This document shows positions 33,001 to 45,000 of a stretch of 64,000 nt of DNA, piece after piece (position 1 is the stretch's first letter; each line of letters starts with the position of its first letter). The notes below the pieces were generated by a model that did no database searches, had not been told where the DNA came from, and saw only the letters and a program-made list of their open reading frames with translations. The stretch lies in contig JAQNBH010000005.1 in NCBI GenBank assembly GCA_028752905.1, forward strand, positions 2,652,328-2,716,327. Direction: 5' to 3'. A program made the translations under genes and the position numbers. The stretch comes from Cladorhizidae sp. MBARI D1340-BT2 (Eukaryota; Porifera; Demospongiae; Poecilosclerida; Cladorhizidae).

Positions 33001-36000
33001 AACACTGGTGATGTGTGTGTGATTAGTGGGAGAACACTGGTGGTGTGTGTGTGATTAGTGGGAGAATACTGGTGATGTGTGTGTGATTAGTGGGAGAACA
33101 CTGGTGATGTGTGTGCAGCTGTGTGTGATTAGTGGTCTCCACTAGTGAGTGTCTACTGCTTGTAAGTGACGAGACGACACTCATTATTTTTATGCCCTTG
33201 CTTCACTGTTGGTTCTAGCTTTCACATCAAAAGAGTGTCGTCACCATGTTGCGACTATTTCTCACCTCCATACGGTTGTCGGTGTGTCTCTCATTATTGG
33301 GCACCAGACAAACCTGTGTGCATGTGCATCGACACCTCCAGAGCCATGCCTGCACAAGGGAAACTGCTTGCATGTGCATCGATGCATGTGTTCTAGTTGG
33401 TTGTTGCTGTGTGCATGTGCATCGACACCTCCAGAGCCATGCCTGCACAAGGGAAACTGCTTGCATGTGCATCGAGACGTGTTCTTTGTTGCTGTATGCA
33501 TTGTAGTGCGCGACACATGAGAAGGTCAGAGTTTGTTTCTATCTCCCTTTTTATCTTCCTTCTAGAAATCCGTCGATTTTGTTCGATGGTGCAGAAACGA
33601 GTCCTGGATGAGATTGTAGACAAAGATGTAAACAGAGGTATGTGTATGTGTATACGTCTAGGTGTGTGAGTGTATGTACATGTATGTGTGTATACATGTA
33701 TGTGTGTGTACATGTGTGTATGTACATGTATGTGTGTGTACATGATGGTGTGTATGTACATGTGTGTCTTTGTACATGTATATGTGTGTACATGTATGTG
33801 TGTGTACATGTACAGTATGTGTGTACATGTATGTGTGTGTACATGCATGTGTGTACATTTGTGTGTGTGTACATGCATGTGTGTACATGTATGTGTGTGT
33901 ACATGCATGTATGTATGTGTGTGTGTATAAGTACCATATGTGCTGGAGTATGAAGGGATGCATACTGTAACTTTGGCTAAACTTGGAGAGTGGACTCATA
34001 CTCTGATCACATGATGAATCTGTTCTCTCTAACTCATCATCTGTGGGTGAAGTGTATTTCATGGGCGGAGGCTGTTTATATACGTGGAGAAACCTATTTC
34101 GATTTCTGGCAATGGCTACCAAACAAAATTATCAAGAGCATCTGAGTTATACACTGCAACTTTCAAGCTATAAGTTATGGGAGTTGCAGAGATGGATGTA
34201 GCTTGATTCTGAGAGCAGGGCTAGGACAAGCAGGCCCTTCTCACTCCCCCACTAAAGCTTCAGCTGTAGGTCTTGATTAAAGCTAAGACTAGGGCAGGCA
34301 CTAAGACTTGGCTTGATTAAAGCTAAGACTAGGGCAGTCACTAAGACTTGGCTTGATTAAAGCTAAGACTAGGGTAAGCACTAAGACTTGGCTTGATTAA
34401 AGCTAAGACTAGGGCAAGCACTAGGCTTCAGCTTGATTAAAGCTAAGACTAGGGCAAGCACTAAGACTTGGCTTGATTAAAGCTAAGACTAGGACAAGCA
34501 CTAGGCTTCAGCTTGATTAAAGCTAAGACTAGGGCAGGCACTAAGACTTGGCTTGATTAAAGCTAAGACTAGGGCAGGCACTAAGACTTGGCTTGATTAA
34601 ATCTAAGACTAGGGCAAGCACTAAGACTTGGCTTGATTAAAGCTAAGACTTGGCTTGATTAAAGCTAAGACTAGGGCAGGCACTAAGACTTGGCTTGATT
34701 AAAGCTAAGACTAGGGCAGGCACTAAGACTTGGCTTGATTAAATCTAAGACTAGGGCAGGCACTAAGACTTGGCTTGATTAAAGCTAAGACTAGGGCAGG
34801 CACTAAGACTTGGCTTGATTAAAGCTAAGACTAGGGTAAGCACTAAGACTTGGCTTGATTAAAGCTAAAACTAGGGCAGGCACTAAGACTTGGCTTGATT
34901 AAATCTAAGACTAGGGTAAGCACTAAGACTTGGCTTGATTAAAGCTAAGACTAGGGCAGGCACTAAGACTTGGCTTGATTAAAGCTAAGACTAGGGCAGT
35001 CACTAAGACTTGGCTTGATTAAAGCTAAGACTAGGGTAAGCACTAAGACTTGGCTTGATTAAAGCTAAGACTAGGGCAAGCACTAGGCTTCAGCTTGATT
35101 AAAGCTAAGACTAGGGCAAGCACTAAGACTTGGCTTGATTAAAGCTAAGACTAGGACAAGCACTAGGCTTCAGCTTGATTAAAGCTAAGACTAGGGCAGG
35201 CACTAAGACTTGGCTTGATTAAAGCTAAGACTAGGGCAGGCACTAAGACTTGGCTTGATTAAATCTAAGACTAGGGCAAGCACTAAGACTTGGCTTGATT
35301 AAAGCTAAGACTTGGCTTGATTAAAGCTAAGACTAGGGCAGGCACTAAGACTTGGCTTGATTAAAGCTAAGACTAGGGCAGGCACTAAGACTTGGCTTGA
35401 TTAAATCTAAGACTAGGGCAGGCACTAAGACTTGGCTTGATTAAAGCTAAGACTAGGGCAGGCACTAAGACTTGGCTTGATTAAAGCTAAGACTAGGGTA
35501 AGCACTAAGACTTGGCTTGATTAAAGCTAAAACTAGGGCAGGCACTAAGACTTGGCTTGATTAAATCTAAGACTAGGGTAAGCACTAAGACTTGGCTTGA
35601 TTAAAGCTAAGACTAGGGCAGGCACTAAGACTTGGCTTGATTAAAGCTAAGACTAGGGCAGGCACTAAGACTTGGCTTGATTAAAGCTAAGACTAGGGTA
35701 AGCACTAGGACTTGGCTTGATTAAAGCTAAGACTAGGGCAAGCACTAGGCTTCAGCTTGATTAAAGCTAAGACTAGGGCAAGCACTAAGACTTGGCTTGA
35801 TTAAAGCTAAGACTAGGGCATGCACTAGGCTTCAGCTTGATTAAAGCTAAGACTAGGGCAGGCACTAAGACTTGGCTTGATTAAATCTAAGACTAGGGCA
35901 AGCACTAAGACTTGGCTTGATTAAAGCTAAGACTAGGGCAGGCAAGACTTGGCTTGATTAAAGCTAAGACTAGGGCAGGCACTAAGACTTGGCTTGATTA

Positions 36001-39000
36001 AATCTAAGACTAGGGCAAGCACTAAGACTTGGCTTGATTAAAGCTAAGACTAGGGCAGGCACTAAGACTTGGCTTGATTAAAGCTAAGACTAGGGTAAGC
36101 ACTAAGACTTGGCTTGATTAAAGCTAAGACTAGGGCAAGCACTAAGACTTGGCTTGATTAAAGCTAAGACTAGGGCAGGCACTAAGACTTGGCTTGATTA
36201 AAGCTAAGACTAGGGCAAGCACTAAGACTTGGCTTGATTAAAGCTAAGACTAGTGCAGGCACTAAGACTTGGCTTGATTAAAGCTTAAGACTAGGGCAGG
36301 CACTAAGACTTGGCTTGATTAAATCTAAGACTAGGGCAGGCACTAAGAATTGGCTTGATTAAAGCTAAGACTAGGGCAGGCACTAAGAATTGGCTTGATT
36401 AAAGCTAAGACTAGTGCAGGCACTAAGACTTGGCTTGATTAAAGCTTAAGACTAGGGCAGGCACTAAGACTTGGCTTGATTAAATCTAAGACTAGGGCAG
36501 GCACTAAGACTTGGCTTGATTAAATCTAAGACTAGGGCAAGCACTAAGACTTGGCTTGATTAAAGCTAAGACTAGGGCAGGCACTAAGACTTGGCTTGAT
36601 TAAATCTAAGGCTAGGGCAAGCACTAAGACTTGGCTTGATTAAAGCTAAGACTAGGGCAGGCACTAAGACTTGGCTTGATTAAAGCTAAGACTAAGGCAA
36701 GCACTAGGCTTCAGCTTGATTAAAGCTAAGACTAGGGCAGGCACTAAGACTTGGCTTAGCTAAGAGACTAGGGCAAGCACTAGGCTTCAGCTTGATTAAA
36801 GCTAAAACTAGGGCAGGCACTAAGACTTGGCTTGATTAAAGCTAAGACTAGGGTAAGCACTAGGCTTCAGCTTGATTAAAGCTAAGACTAGGGCAAGCAC
36901 TAGGCTTCAGCTTGATTAAATCTAAGACTAGGGGCAAGCACTAGGCTTCAGCTGTGTGTCTTGATTAAAGCTAAGACTAGGGCAGGCACTAGGCTTCAGC
37001 TGTGTGTCTTGATTAAAGCTAAGACTAGGGCAAGCACTAGGCTTCAGCTGTATGTCTTGATTAAAGCTAAGACTAGGGCAAGCACTAGGCTTCAGCTTGA
37101 TTAAAGCTAAGACTAGGGCAAGAACTAAGGCTTGGCTTGATTAAAGCTAAGACTAGGGCAAGCACTAGTCTTCAGCTGTAGGTCTTGATTAAAGCTAAGA
37201 CTAGGGCAAGCACTAAGCTTCAGCTATAGGTCTTGATTAAAGCTAAGACTAGGGCAAGCACTAGGCTTCAGCTGTATGTCTTGATTAAAGCTAAGACTAG
37301 GGCAAGCACTAGGCTTCAGCTGTAGGTCTTGATTAAAGCTAAGACTAGGGCAAGCACTAAGCTTCAGCTATAGGTCTTGATTAAAGCTAAGACTAGGGCA
37401 AGCACTAGGCTTCAGCTGTATGTCTTGATTAAAGCTAAGACTAGGGCAAGCACTAGGCTTCAGCTTGATTAAAGCTAAGACTAGGGCAGGCACTAAGACT
37501 TGGCTTGATTAAATCTAAGACTAGGGCAAGCACTAAGACTTGGCTTGATTAAAGCTAAGACTAGGGCAGGCAAGACTTGGCTTGATTAAAGCTAAGACTA
37601 GGGCAGGCACTAAGACTTGGCTTGATTAAATCTAAGACTAGGGCAAGCACTAAGACTTGGCTTGATTAAAGCTAAGACTAGGGCAGGCACTAAGACTTGG
37701 CTTGATTAAAGCTAAGACTAGGGTAAGCACTAAGACTTGGCTTGATTAAAGCTAAGACTAGGGCAAGCACTAAGACTTGGCTTGATTAAAGCTAAGACTA
37801 GGGCAGGCACTAAGACTTGGCTTGATTAAAGCTAAGACTAGGGCAAGCACTAAGACTTGGCTTGATTAAAGCTAAGACTAGTGCAGGCACTAAGACTTGG
37901 CTTGATTAAAGCTTAAGACTAGGGCAGGCACTAAGACTTGGCTTGATTAAATCTAAGACTAGGGCAGGCACTAAGAATTGGCTTGATTAAAGCTAAGACT
38001 AGGGCAGGCACTAAGAATTGGCTTGATTAAAGCTAAGACTAGTGCAGGCACTAAGACTTGGCTTGATTAAAGCTTAAGACTAGGGCAGGCACTAAGACTT
38101 GGCTTGATTAAATCTAAGACTAGGGCAGGCACTAAGACTTGGCTTGATTAAATCTAAGACTAGGGCAAGCACTAAGACTTGGCTTGATTAAAGCTAAGAC
38201 TAGGGCAGGCACTAAGACTTGGCTTGATTAAATCTAAGGCTAGGGCAAGCACTAAGACTTGGCTTGATTAAAGCTAAGACTAGGGCAGGCACTAAGACTT
38301 GGCTTAGCTAAGAGACTAGGGCAAGCACTAGGCTTCAGCTTGATTAAAGCTAAAACTAGGGCAGGCACTAAGACTTGGCTTGATTAAAGCTAAGACTAGG
38401 GTAAGCACTAGGCTTCAGCTTGATTAAAGCTAAGACTAGGGCAAGCACTAGGCTTCAGCTTGATTAAATCTAAGACTAGGGCAAGCACTAGGCTTCAGCT
38501 GTGTGTCTTGATTAAAGCTAAGACTAGGGCAGGCACTAGGCTTCAGCTGTGTGTCTTGATTAAAGCTAAGACTAGGGCAAGCACTAGGCTTCAGCTGTAT
38601 GTCTTGATTAAAGCTAAGACTAGGGCAAGCACTAGGCTTCAGCTTGATTAAAGCTAAGACTAGGGCAAGAACTAAGGCTTGGCTTGATTAAAGCTAAGAC
38701 TAGGGCAAGCACTAGTCTTCAGCTGTAGGTCTTGATTAAAGCTAAGACTAGGGCAAGCACTAAGCTTCAGCTATAGGTCTTGATTAAAGCTAAGACTAGG
38801 GCAAGCACTAAGGCTTGGCTTGATTAGGGCAATAGGATTAAAGCTGAGGCTAGTACAATTCTGTAAGATTATGGAGCATTTTTTAAAAGCGATAAAAAAT
38901 CTCACTGCACCCAGTCATGTCCACGCATGCAAAACAGCTCTGCACACAAATCAAACACAGCTAATGTGGCGGCACTTTGGAAAGTGCGCAGCCAAGGATA

Positions 39001-42000
39001 CAAGTGTATCGGGGCGTGGTGTGAGATACAACCTGAGATAATGACTGAACCAAGACCCATGGCACTAGCATTCCAGCTATGCACATGTAACAGTGAAGTA
39101 CTGACGGGTACTGACGGGTTAGACCAGGCATTGTGGAGGCTTCCAAAAATCCTCATATAATCAATATGGGAGCATTTGCTGGGTGTCTGTACACAGCTTG
39201 TTATCACCACTCCCTCCCTGATGCCCATCTCTCCTTCCTTCTTGCAGAGCTGGAGGCTGAGGTGGGCATCATCAACTGGAGCAGCGAGTTGGTGGAGATG
39301 GGTAGCAAGCTCTACCCACTCTGGAATAGGACTGCTGGAGACTGCCTTCTAGACTCTGTCCTTCAGGCCACATGGGGTGTGGTTGACCGTGACTCCACCC
39401 TACGCAGAGCTATGGCTGACAGTCTGGCTGATGGAGAATCAAGGTGAGTGGTTTGTGTTTGTGGTGTGTGCTGTGTGGAACGCTGCTAATTATTCTAAAG
39501 AACCTATAAACATCGCGACTTCTCTGATTACATCCCACAGTTTCTACAAGCGTTGGAAGCACTCCGAGCAGAGGTTGTCCGAGTCGCAAGGTTTTACTCT
39601 GGAGGAGGTGCAGCTACGGCAAGACTGGGAGGTGATGGTGGCCCTGGCAGACCAGACGGGGAGAGCTTTGGAGCAGATCCACGTGTTTGCCCTAGCCCAC
39701 ATCCTGCGTAGACCCATCATCGTGTACGGAGTCCGGCTTGTCAAGAACTACCGTGGAGAGAACCTAGGATATGCTAACTTTGAAGGTAATTAATTTCTCT
39801 TTATTTCTGTCCACTCGTGCTGCTTCAGGTGTTGTGTATTTGTTACAGAGTCCAGAGCCCTGAGAGTGACAGTAGATCTCTATTATAAAACTCAAGATGC
39901 CAGTGCGTATCAAAATTACCTTTGGTATATAATCTTATTTTTGTTGAAGTATATACATGTAGTGCTCAGTAGTATAGCTGTGTTCACTTGACAAGTCTCA
40001 CAAGTTGCTGAAGTGGTCATGAATGTCTGGCTCAGGTGTGGGTGTGGTGCAACAATGGCGAGGTCATAATTGACCTTTCCCAGATGACCTTTAACCATCA
40101 CATGGAAAAGATTTCAATTTCTCTCATAAATGGGTTGTCAGACATAACAAACTGTATGGCTGCCGACCTTAGCCATGTTGGTATGTGCATGCCTATTTGT
40201 AACTGGACCTGACTGGTTCTTGGCGGGTGTAGGCATTACTCTCATGCTGTTGCTAACTGCTACACAGGCGTTTACCTACCTTTGTTGTGGGAGTCCACCT
40301 TCTGCTGGAAAACACCCCTAGCCCTGGCTTATACAAGGGGCCACTTCTCGGCCCTGGTGTCTCTGGCTACACCTCAGTCTCGTGAGAATGGGAATCATGT
40401 CACTTACCTCCCTCTGGTGGACAGCGGAGGAAGATTGCTCTGTATTCACTACTTGACTGAGGAAGAGGTATGTCTGTGTGTTAACTATTTGAGTGAGGGT
40501 GGGGTGTGTCTAGTGTGAGTGAGGGAGAGGTGTGTCTGTGTGCACTACTCGAGTGAGGGAGAGGTGTGTCTGTGTGCACTACTTGAGTGAGGGAGAGGTG
40601 TGTCTGTGTGCACTACTTGAGTGAGGGAGAGGTGTGTCTGTGTGCACTACTTGAGTGAGGGAGAGGTGTGTCTGCGTGCACTACTTGAGTGAGGGAGAGG
40701 TGTGTCTGTGTGCACTACTTGAGTGAGGGAGAGGTGTGTCTGTGTGCACTACTTGAGTGAGGGAGAGGTGTGTCTGTGTGCACTACTTGAGTGAGGGAGA
40801 GGTGTGTCTGTGTGCACTACTTGAGTGAGGGAGAGGTGTGTCTGTGTGCACTACTTGAGTGAGGGAGAGGTGTGTCTGTGTGCACTACTTGAGTGAGGGA
40901 GAGGTGTGTCTGTGTGCACTACTTGAGTGAGGGAGAGGTGTGTCTGTGTGCACTACTTGAGTGAGGGAGAGGTGTGTCTGTGTGCACTACTTGAGTGAGG
41001 GAGAGGTGTGTCTGTGTGCACTACTTGAGTGAGGGAGAGGTGTGTCTGTGTGCACTACTTGAGTGAGGGAGAGGTGTGTCTGTGTGCACTACTTGAGTGA
41101 GGGAGAGGTGTGTCTGTGTGCACTACTTGAGTGAGGGAGAGGTGTGTCTGTGTGCACTACTTGAGTGAGGGAGAGGTGTGTCTGTGTGCACTACTTGAGT
41201 GAGGGAGAGGTGTGTCTGTGTGCACTACTTGAGTGAGGGAGAGGTGTGTCTGCGTGCACTACTTGAGTGAGGGAGAGGTGTGTCTGTGTGCACTACTTGA
41301 GTGAGGGAGAGGTGTGTCTGTGTGCACTACTTGAGTGAGGGAGAGGTGTGTCTGTGTGCACTACTCGAGTGAGGGAGAGGTGTGTCTGTGTGCACTACTT
41401 GAGTGAGGGAGAGGTGTGTCTGTGTGCACTACTTGAGTGAGGGAGAGGTGTGTCTGTGTGCACTACTTGAGTGAGGGAGAGGTGTGTCTGTGTGCACTAC
41501 TTGAGTGAGGGAGAGGTGTGTCTGTGTGCACTACTTGAGTGAGGGAGAGGTGTGTCTGTGTGCACTACTTGAGTGAGGGAGAGGTGTGTCTGCGTGCACT
41601 ACTCGAGTGAGGGAGAGGTGTGTCTGCGTGCACTACTCGAGTGAGGGAGAGGTGTGTCTGCGTGCACTACTCGAGTGAGGGAGAGGTGTGTCTGCGTGCA
41701 CTACTCGAGTGAGGGAGAGGTGTGTCTGCGTGCACTACTCGAGTGAGGGAGAGGTGTGTCTGCGTGCACTACTTGAGTGAGGGAGAGGTGTGTCTGTGTG
41801 CACTACTTGAGTGAGGGAGAGGTGTGTCTGTGTGCACTACTCGAGTGAGGGAGAGGTGTGTCTGTGTGCACTACTTGAGTGAGGGAGAGGTGTGTCTGTG
41901 TGCACTACTCGAGTGAGGGAGAGGTGTGTCTGTGTGCACTACTTGAGTGAGGGAGAGGTGTGTCTGTGTGCACTACTTGAGTGAGGGAGAGGTGTGTCTG

Positions 42001-45000
42001 CGTGCACTACTTGAGTGAGGGAGAGGTGTGTCTGTGTGCACTACTTGAGTGAGGGAGAGGTGTGTCTGTGTGCACTACTCGAGTGAGGGAGAGGTGTGTC
42101 TGTGTGCACTACTTGAGTGAGGGAGAGGTGTGTCTGCGTGCACTACTTGAGTGAGGGAGAGGTGTGTCTGTGTGCACTACTTGAGTGAGGGAGAGGTGTG
42201 TCTGTGTGCACTACTCGAGTGAGGGAGAGGTGTGTCTGTGTGCACTACTTGAGTGAGGGAGAGGTGTGTCTGTGTGCACTACTTGAGTGAGGGAGAGGTG
42301 TGTCTGTGTGCACTACTTGAGTGAGGGAGAGGTGTGTCTGTGTGCACTACTTGAGTGAGGGAGAGGTGTGTCTGTGTGCACTACTCGAGTGAGGGAGAGG
42401 TGTGTCTGTGTGCACTACTTGAGTGAGGGAGAGGTGTGTCTGTGTGCACTACTTGAGTGAGGGAGAGGTGTGTCTGTGTGCACTACTTGAGTGAGGGAGA
42501 GGTGTGTCTGTGTGCACTACTTGAGTGAGGGAGAGGTGTGTCTGTGTGCACTACTTGAGTGAGGGAGAGGTGTGTCTGTGTGCACTACTTGAGTGAGGGA
42601 GAGGTGTGTCTGTGTGCACTACTTGAGTGAGGGAGAGGTGTGTCTGCGTGCACTACTTGAGTGAGGGAGAGGTGTGTCTGCGTGCACTACTTGAGTGAGG
42701 GAGAGGTGTGTCTGTGTGCACTACTTGAGTGAGGGAGAGGTGTGTCTGCGTGCACTACTTGAGTGAGGGAGAGGTGTGTCTGCGTGCACTACTTGAGTGA
42801 GGGAGAGGTGTGTCTGCGTGCACTACTTGAGTGAGGGAGAGGTGTGTCTGCGTGCACTACTTGAGTGAGGGAGAGGTGTGTCTGCGTGCACTACTTGAGT
42901 GAGGGAGAGGTGTGTCTGTGTGCACTACTTGAGTGAGGGAGAGGTGTGTCTGTGTGCACTACTTGAGTGAGGGAGAGGCGTGTCTGTGTGCACTACTTGA
43001 GTGAGGGAGAGGCGTGTCTGTGTGCACTACTTGAGTGAGGGAGAGGTGTGTCTGTGTGCACTACTTGAGTGAGGGAGAGGTGTCTGTGTGCACTACTTGA
43101 GTGAGGGAGAGGTGTGTCTGTGTGCACTACTTGAGCGAGGGAGAGGTGTGTCTGTGTGCACTACTTGAGTGAGGGAGAGGTGTGTCTGTGTGCACTACTT
43201 GAGTGAGGGAGAGGTGTGTCTGCGTGCACTACTTGAGTGAGGGAGAGGTGTGTCTGCGTGCACTACTTGAGTGAGGGAGAGGTGTGTCTGCGTGCACTAC
43301 TTGAGTGAGGGAGAGGTGTGTCTGTGTGCACTACTTGAGTGAGGGAGAGGTGTGTCTGCGTGCACTACTTGAGTGAGGGAGAGGTGTGTCTGCGTGCACT
43401 ACTTGAGTGAGGGAGAGGTGTGTCTGTGTGCACTACTTGAGTGAGGGAGAGGTGTGTCTGTGTGCACTACTTGAGTGAGGGAGAGGTGTGTCTGTGTGCA
43501 CTACTTGAGTGAGGGAGAGGTGTGTCTGTGTGCACTACTTGAGTGAGGGAGAGGTGTGTCTGTGTGCACTACTTGAGTGAGGGAGAGGTGTGTCTGTGTG
43601 CACTACTTGAGTGAGGGAGAGGTGTGTCTGTGTGCACTACTTGAGTGAGGGAGAGGTGTGTCTGTGTGCACTACTTGAATGAGGGAGAGGTGTGTCTGTG
43701 TGCACTACTTGAGTGAGGGAGAGGTGTGTCTGTGTGCACTACTTGAGTGAGGGAGAGGTGTGTCTGTGTGCACTACTTGAGCGAGGGAGAGGTGTGTCTG
43801 TGTGCACTACTTGAGTGAGGGAGAGGTGTGTCTGTGTGCACTACTCGAGTGAGGGAGAGGTGTGTCTGTGTGCACTACTTGAGTGAGGGAGAGGTGTGTC
43901 TTGTGTGCACTACTTGAGTGAGGGAGAGGTGTGTCTGTGTGCACTACTCGAGTGAGGGAGAGGTGTGTCTGTGTGCACCACTTGAGTGAGGGAGAGGTGT
44001 GTCTGTGTGCACTACTTGAGTGAGGGAGAGGTGTGTCTGTGTGCACTACTTGAGTGAGGGAGAGGTGTGTCTGTGTGCACTACTTGAGTGAGGGAGAGGT
44101 GTGTCTGTGTGCACTACTCGAGTGAGGGAGAGGTGTGTCTGTGTGCACTACTCGAGTGAGGGAGAGGTGTGTCTGTGTGCACTACTTGAGTGAGGGAGAG
44201 GTGTGTCTGTGTGCACTACTTGAGTGAGGGAGAGGTGTGTCTGTGTGCACTACTTGAGTGAGGGAGAGGTGTGTCTGCGTGCACTACTCGAGTGAGGGAG
44301 AGGTGTGTCTGTGTGCACTACTTGAGTGAGGGAGAGGTGTGTCTGTGTGCACTACTTGAGTGAGGGAGAGGTGTGTCTGTGTGCACTACTCGAGTGAGGG
44401 AGAGGTGTGTCTGTGTGCACTACTTGAGTGAGGGAGAGGTGTGTCTGTGTGCACTACTTGAGTGAGGGAGAGGTGTGTCTGTGTGCACTACTTGAGTGAG
44501 GGAGAGGTGTGTCTGTGTGCACTACTTGAGTGAGGGAGAGGTGTGTCTGTGTGCACTACTTGAGTGAGGGAGAGGTGTGTCTTGTGTGCACTACTTGAGT
44601 GAGGGAGAGGTGTGTCTGTGTGCACTACTTGAGTGAGGGAGAGGTGTGTCTGTGTGCACTACTCGAGTGAGGGAGAGGTGTGTCTGTGTGCACTACTTGA
44701 GTGAGGGAGAGGTGTGTCTGTGTGCACTACTTGAGTGAGGGAGAGGTGTGTCTGTGTGCACTACTTGAGTGAGGGAGAGGTGTGTCTGTGTGCACTACTC
44801 GAGTGAGGGAGAGGTGTGTCTGTGTGCACTACTTGAGTGAGGGAGAGGTGTGTCTGTGTGCACTACTTGAGCGAGGGAGAGGTGTGTCTGTGTGCACTAC
44901 TTGAGCGAGGGAGAGGTGTGTCTGTGTGCACTACTTGAGTGAGGGAGAGGTGTGTCTGTGTGCACTACTTGAGTGAGGGAGAGGTGTGTCTGTGTGCACT

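Noticed and set aside
33551..34122. His/Thr-rich open frames over 33.55-34.12 kb
   Set aside because: They translate a GTGTGTACATGTAT microsatellite.
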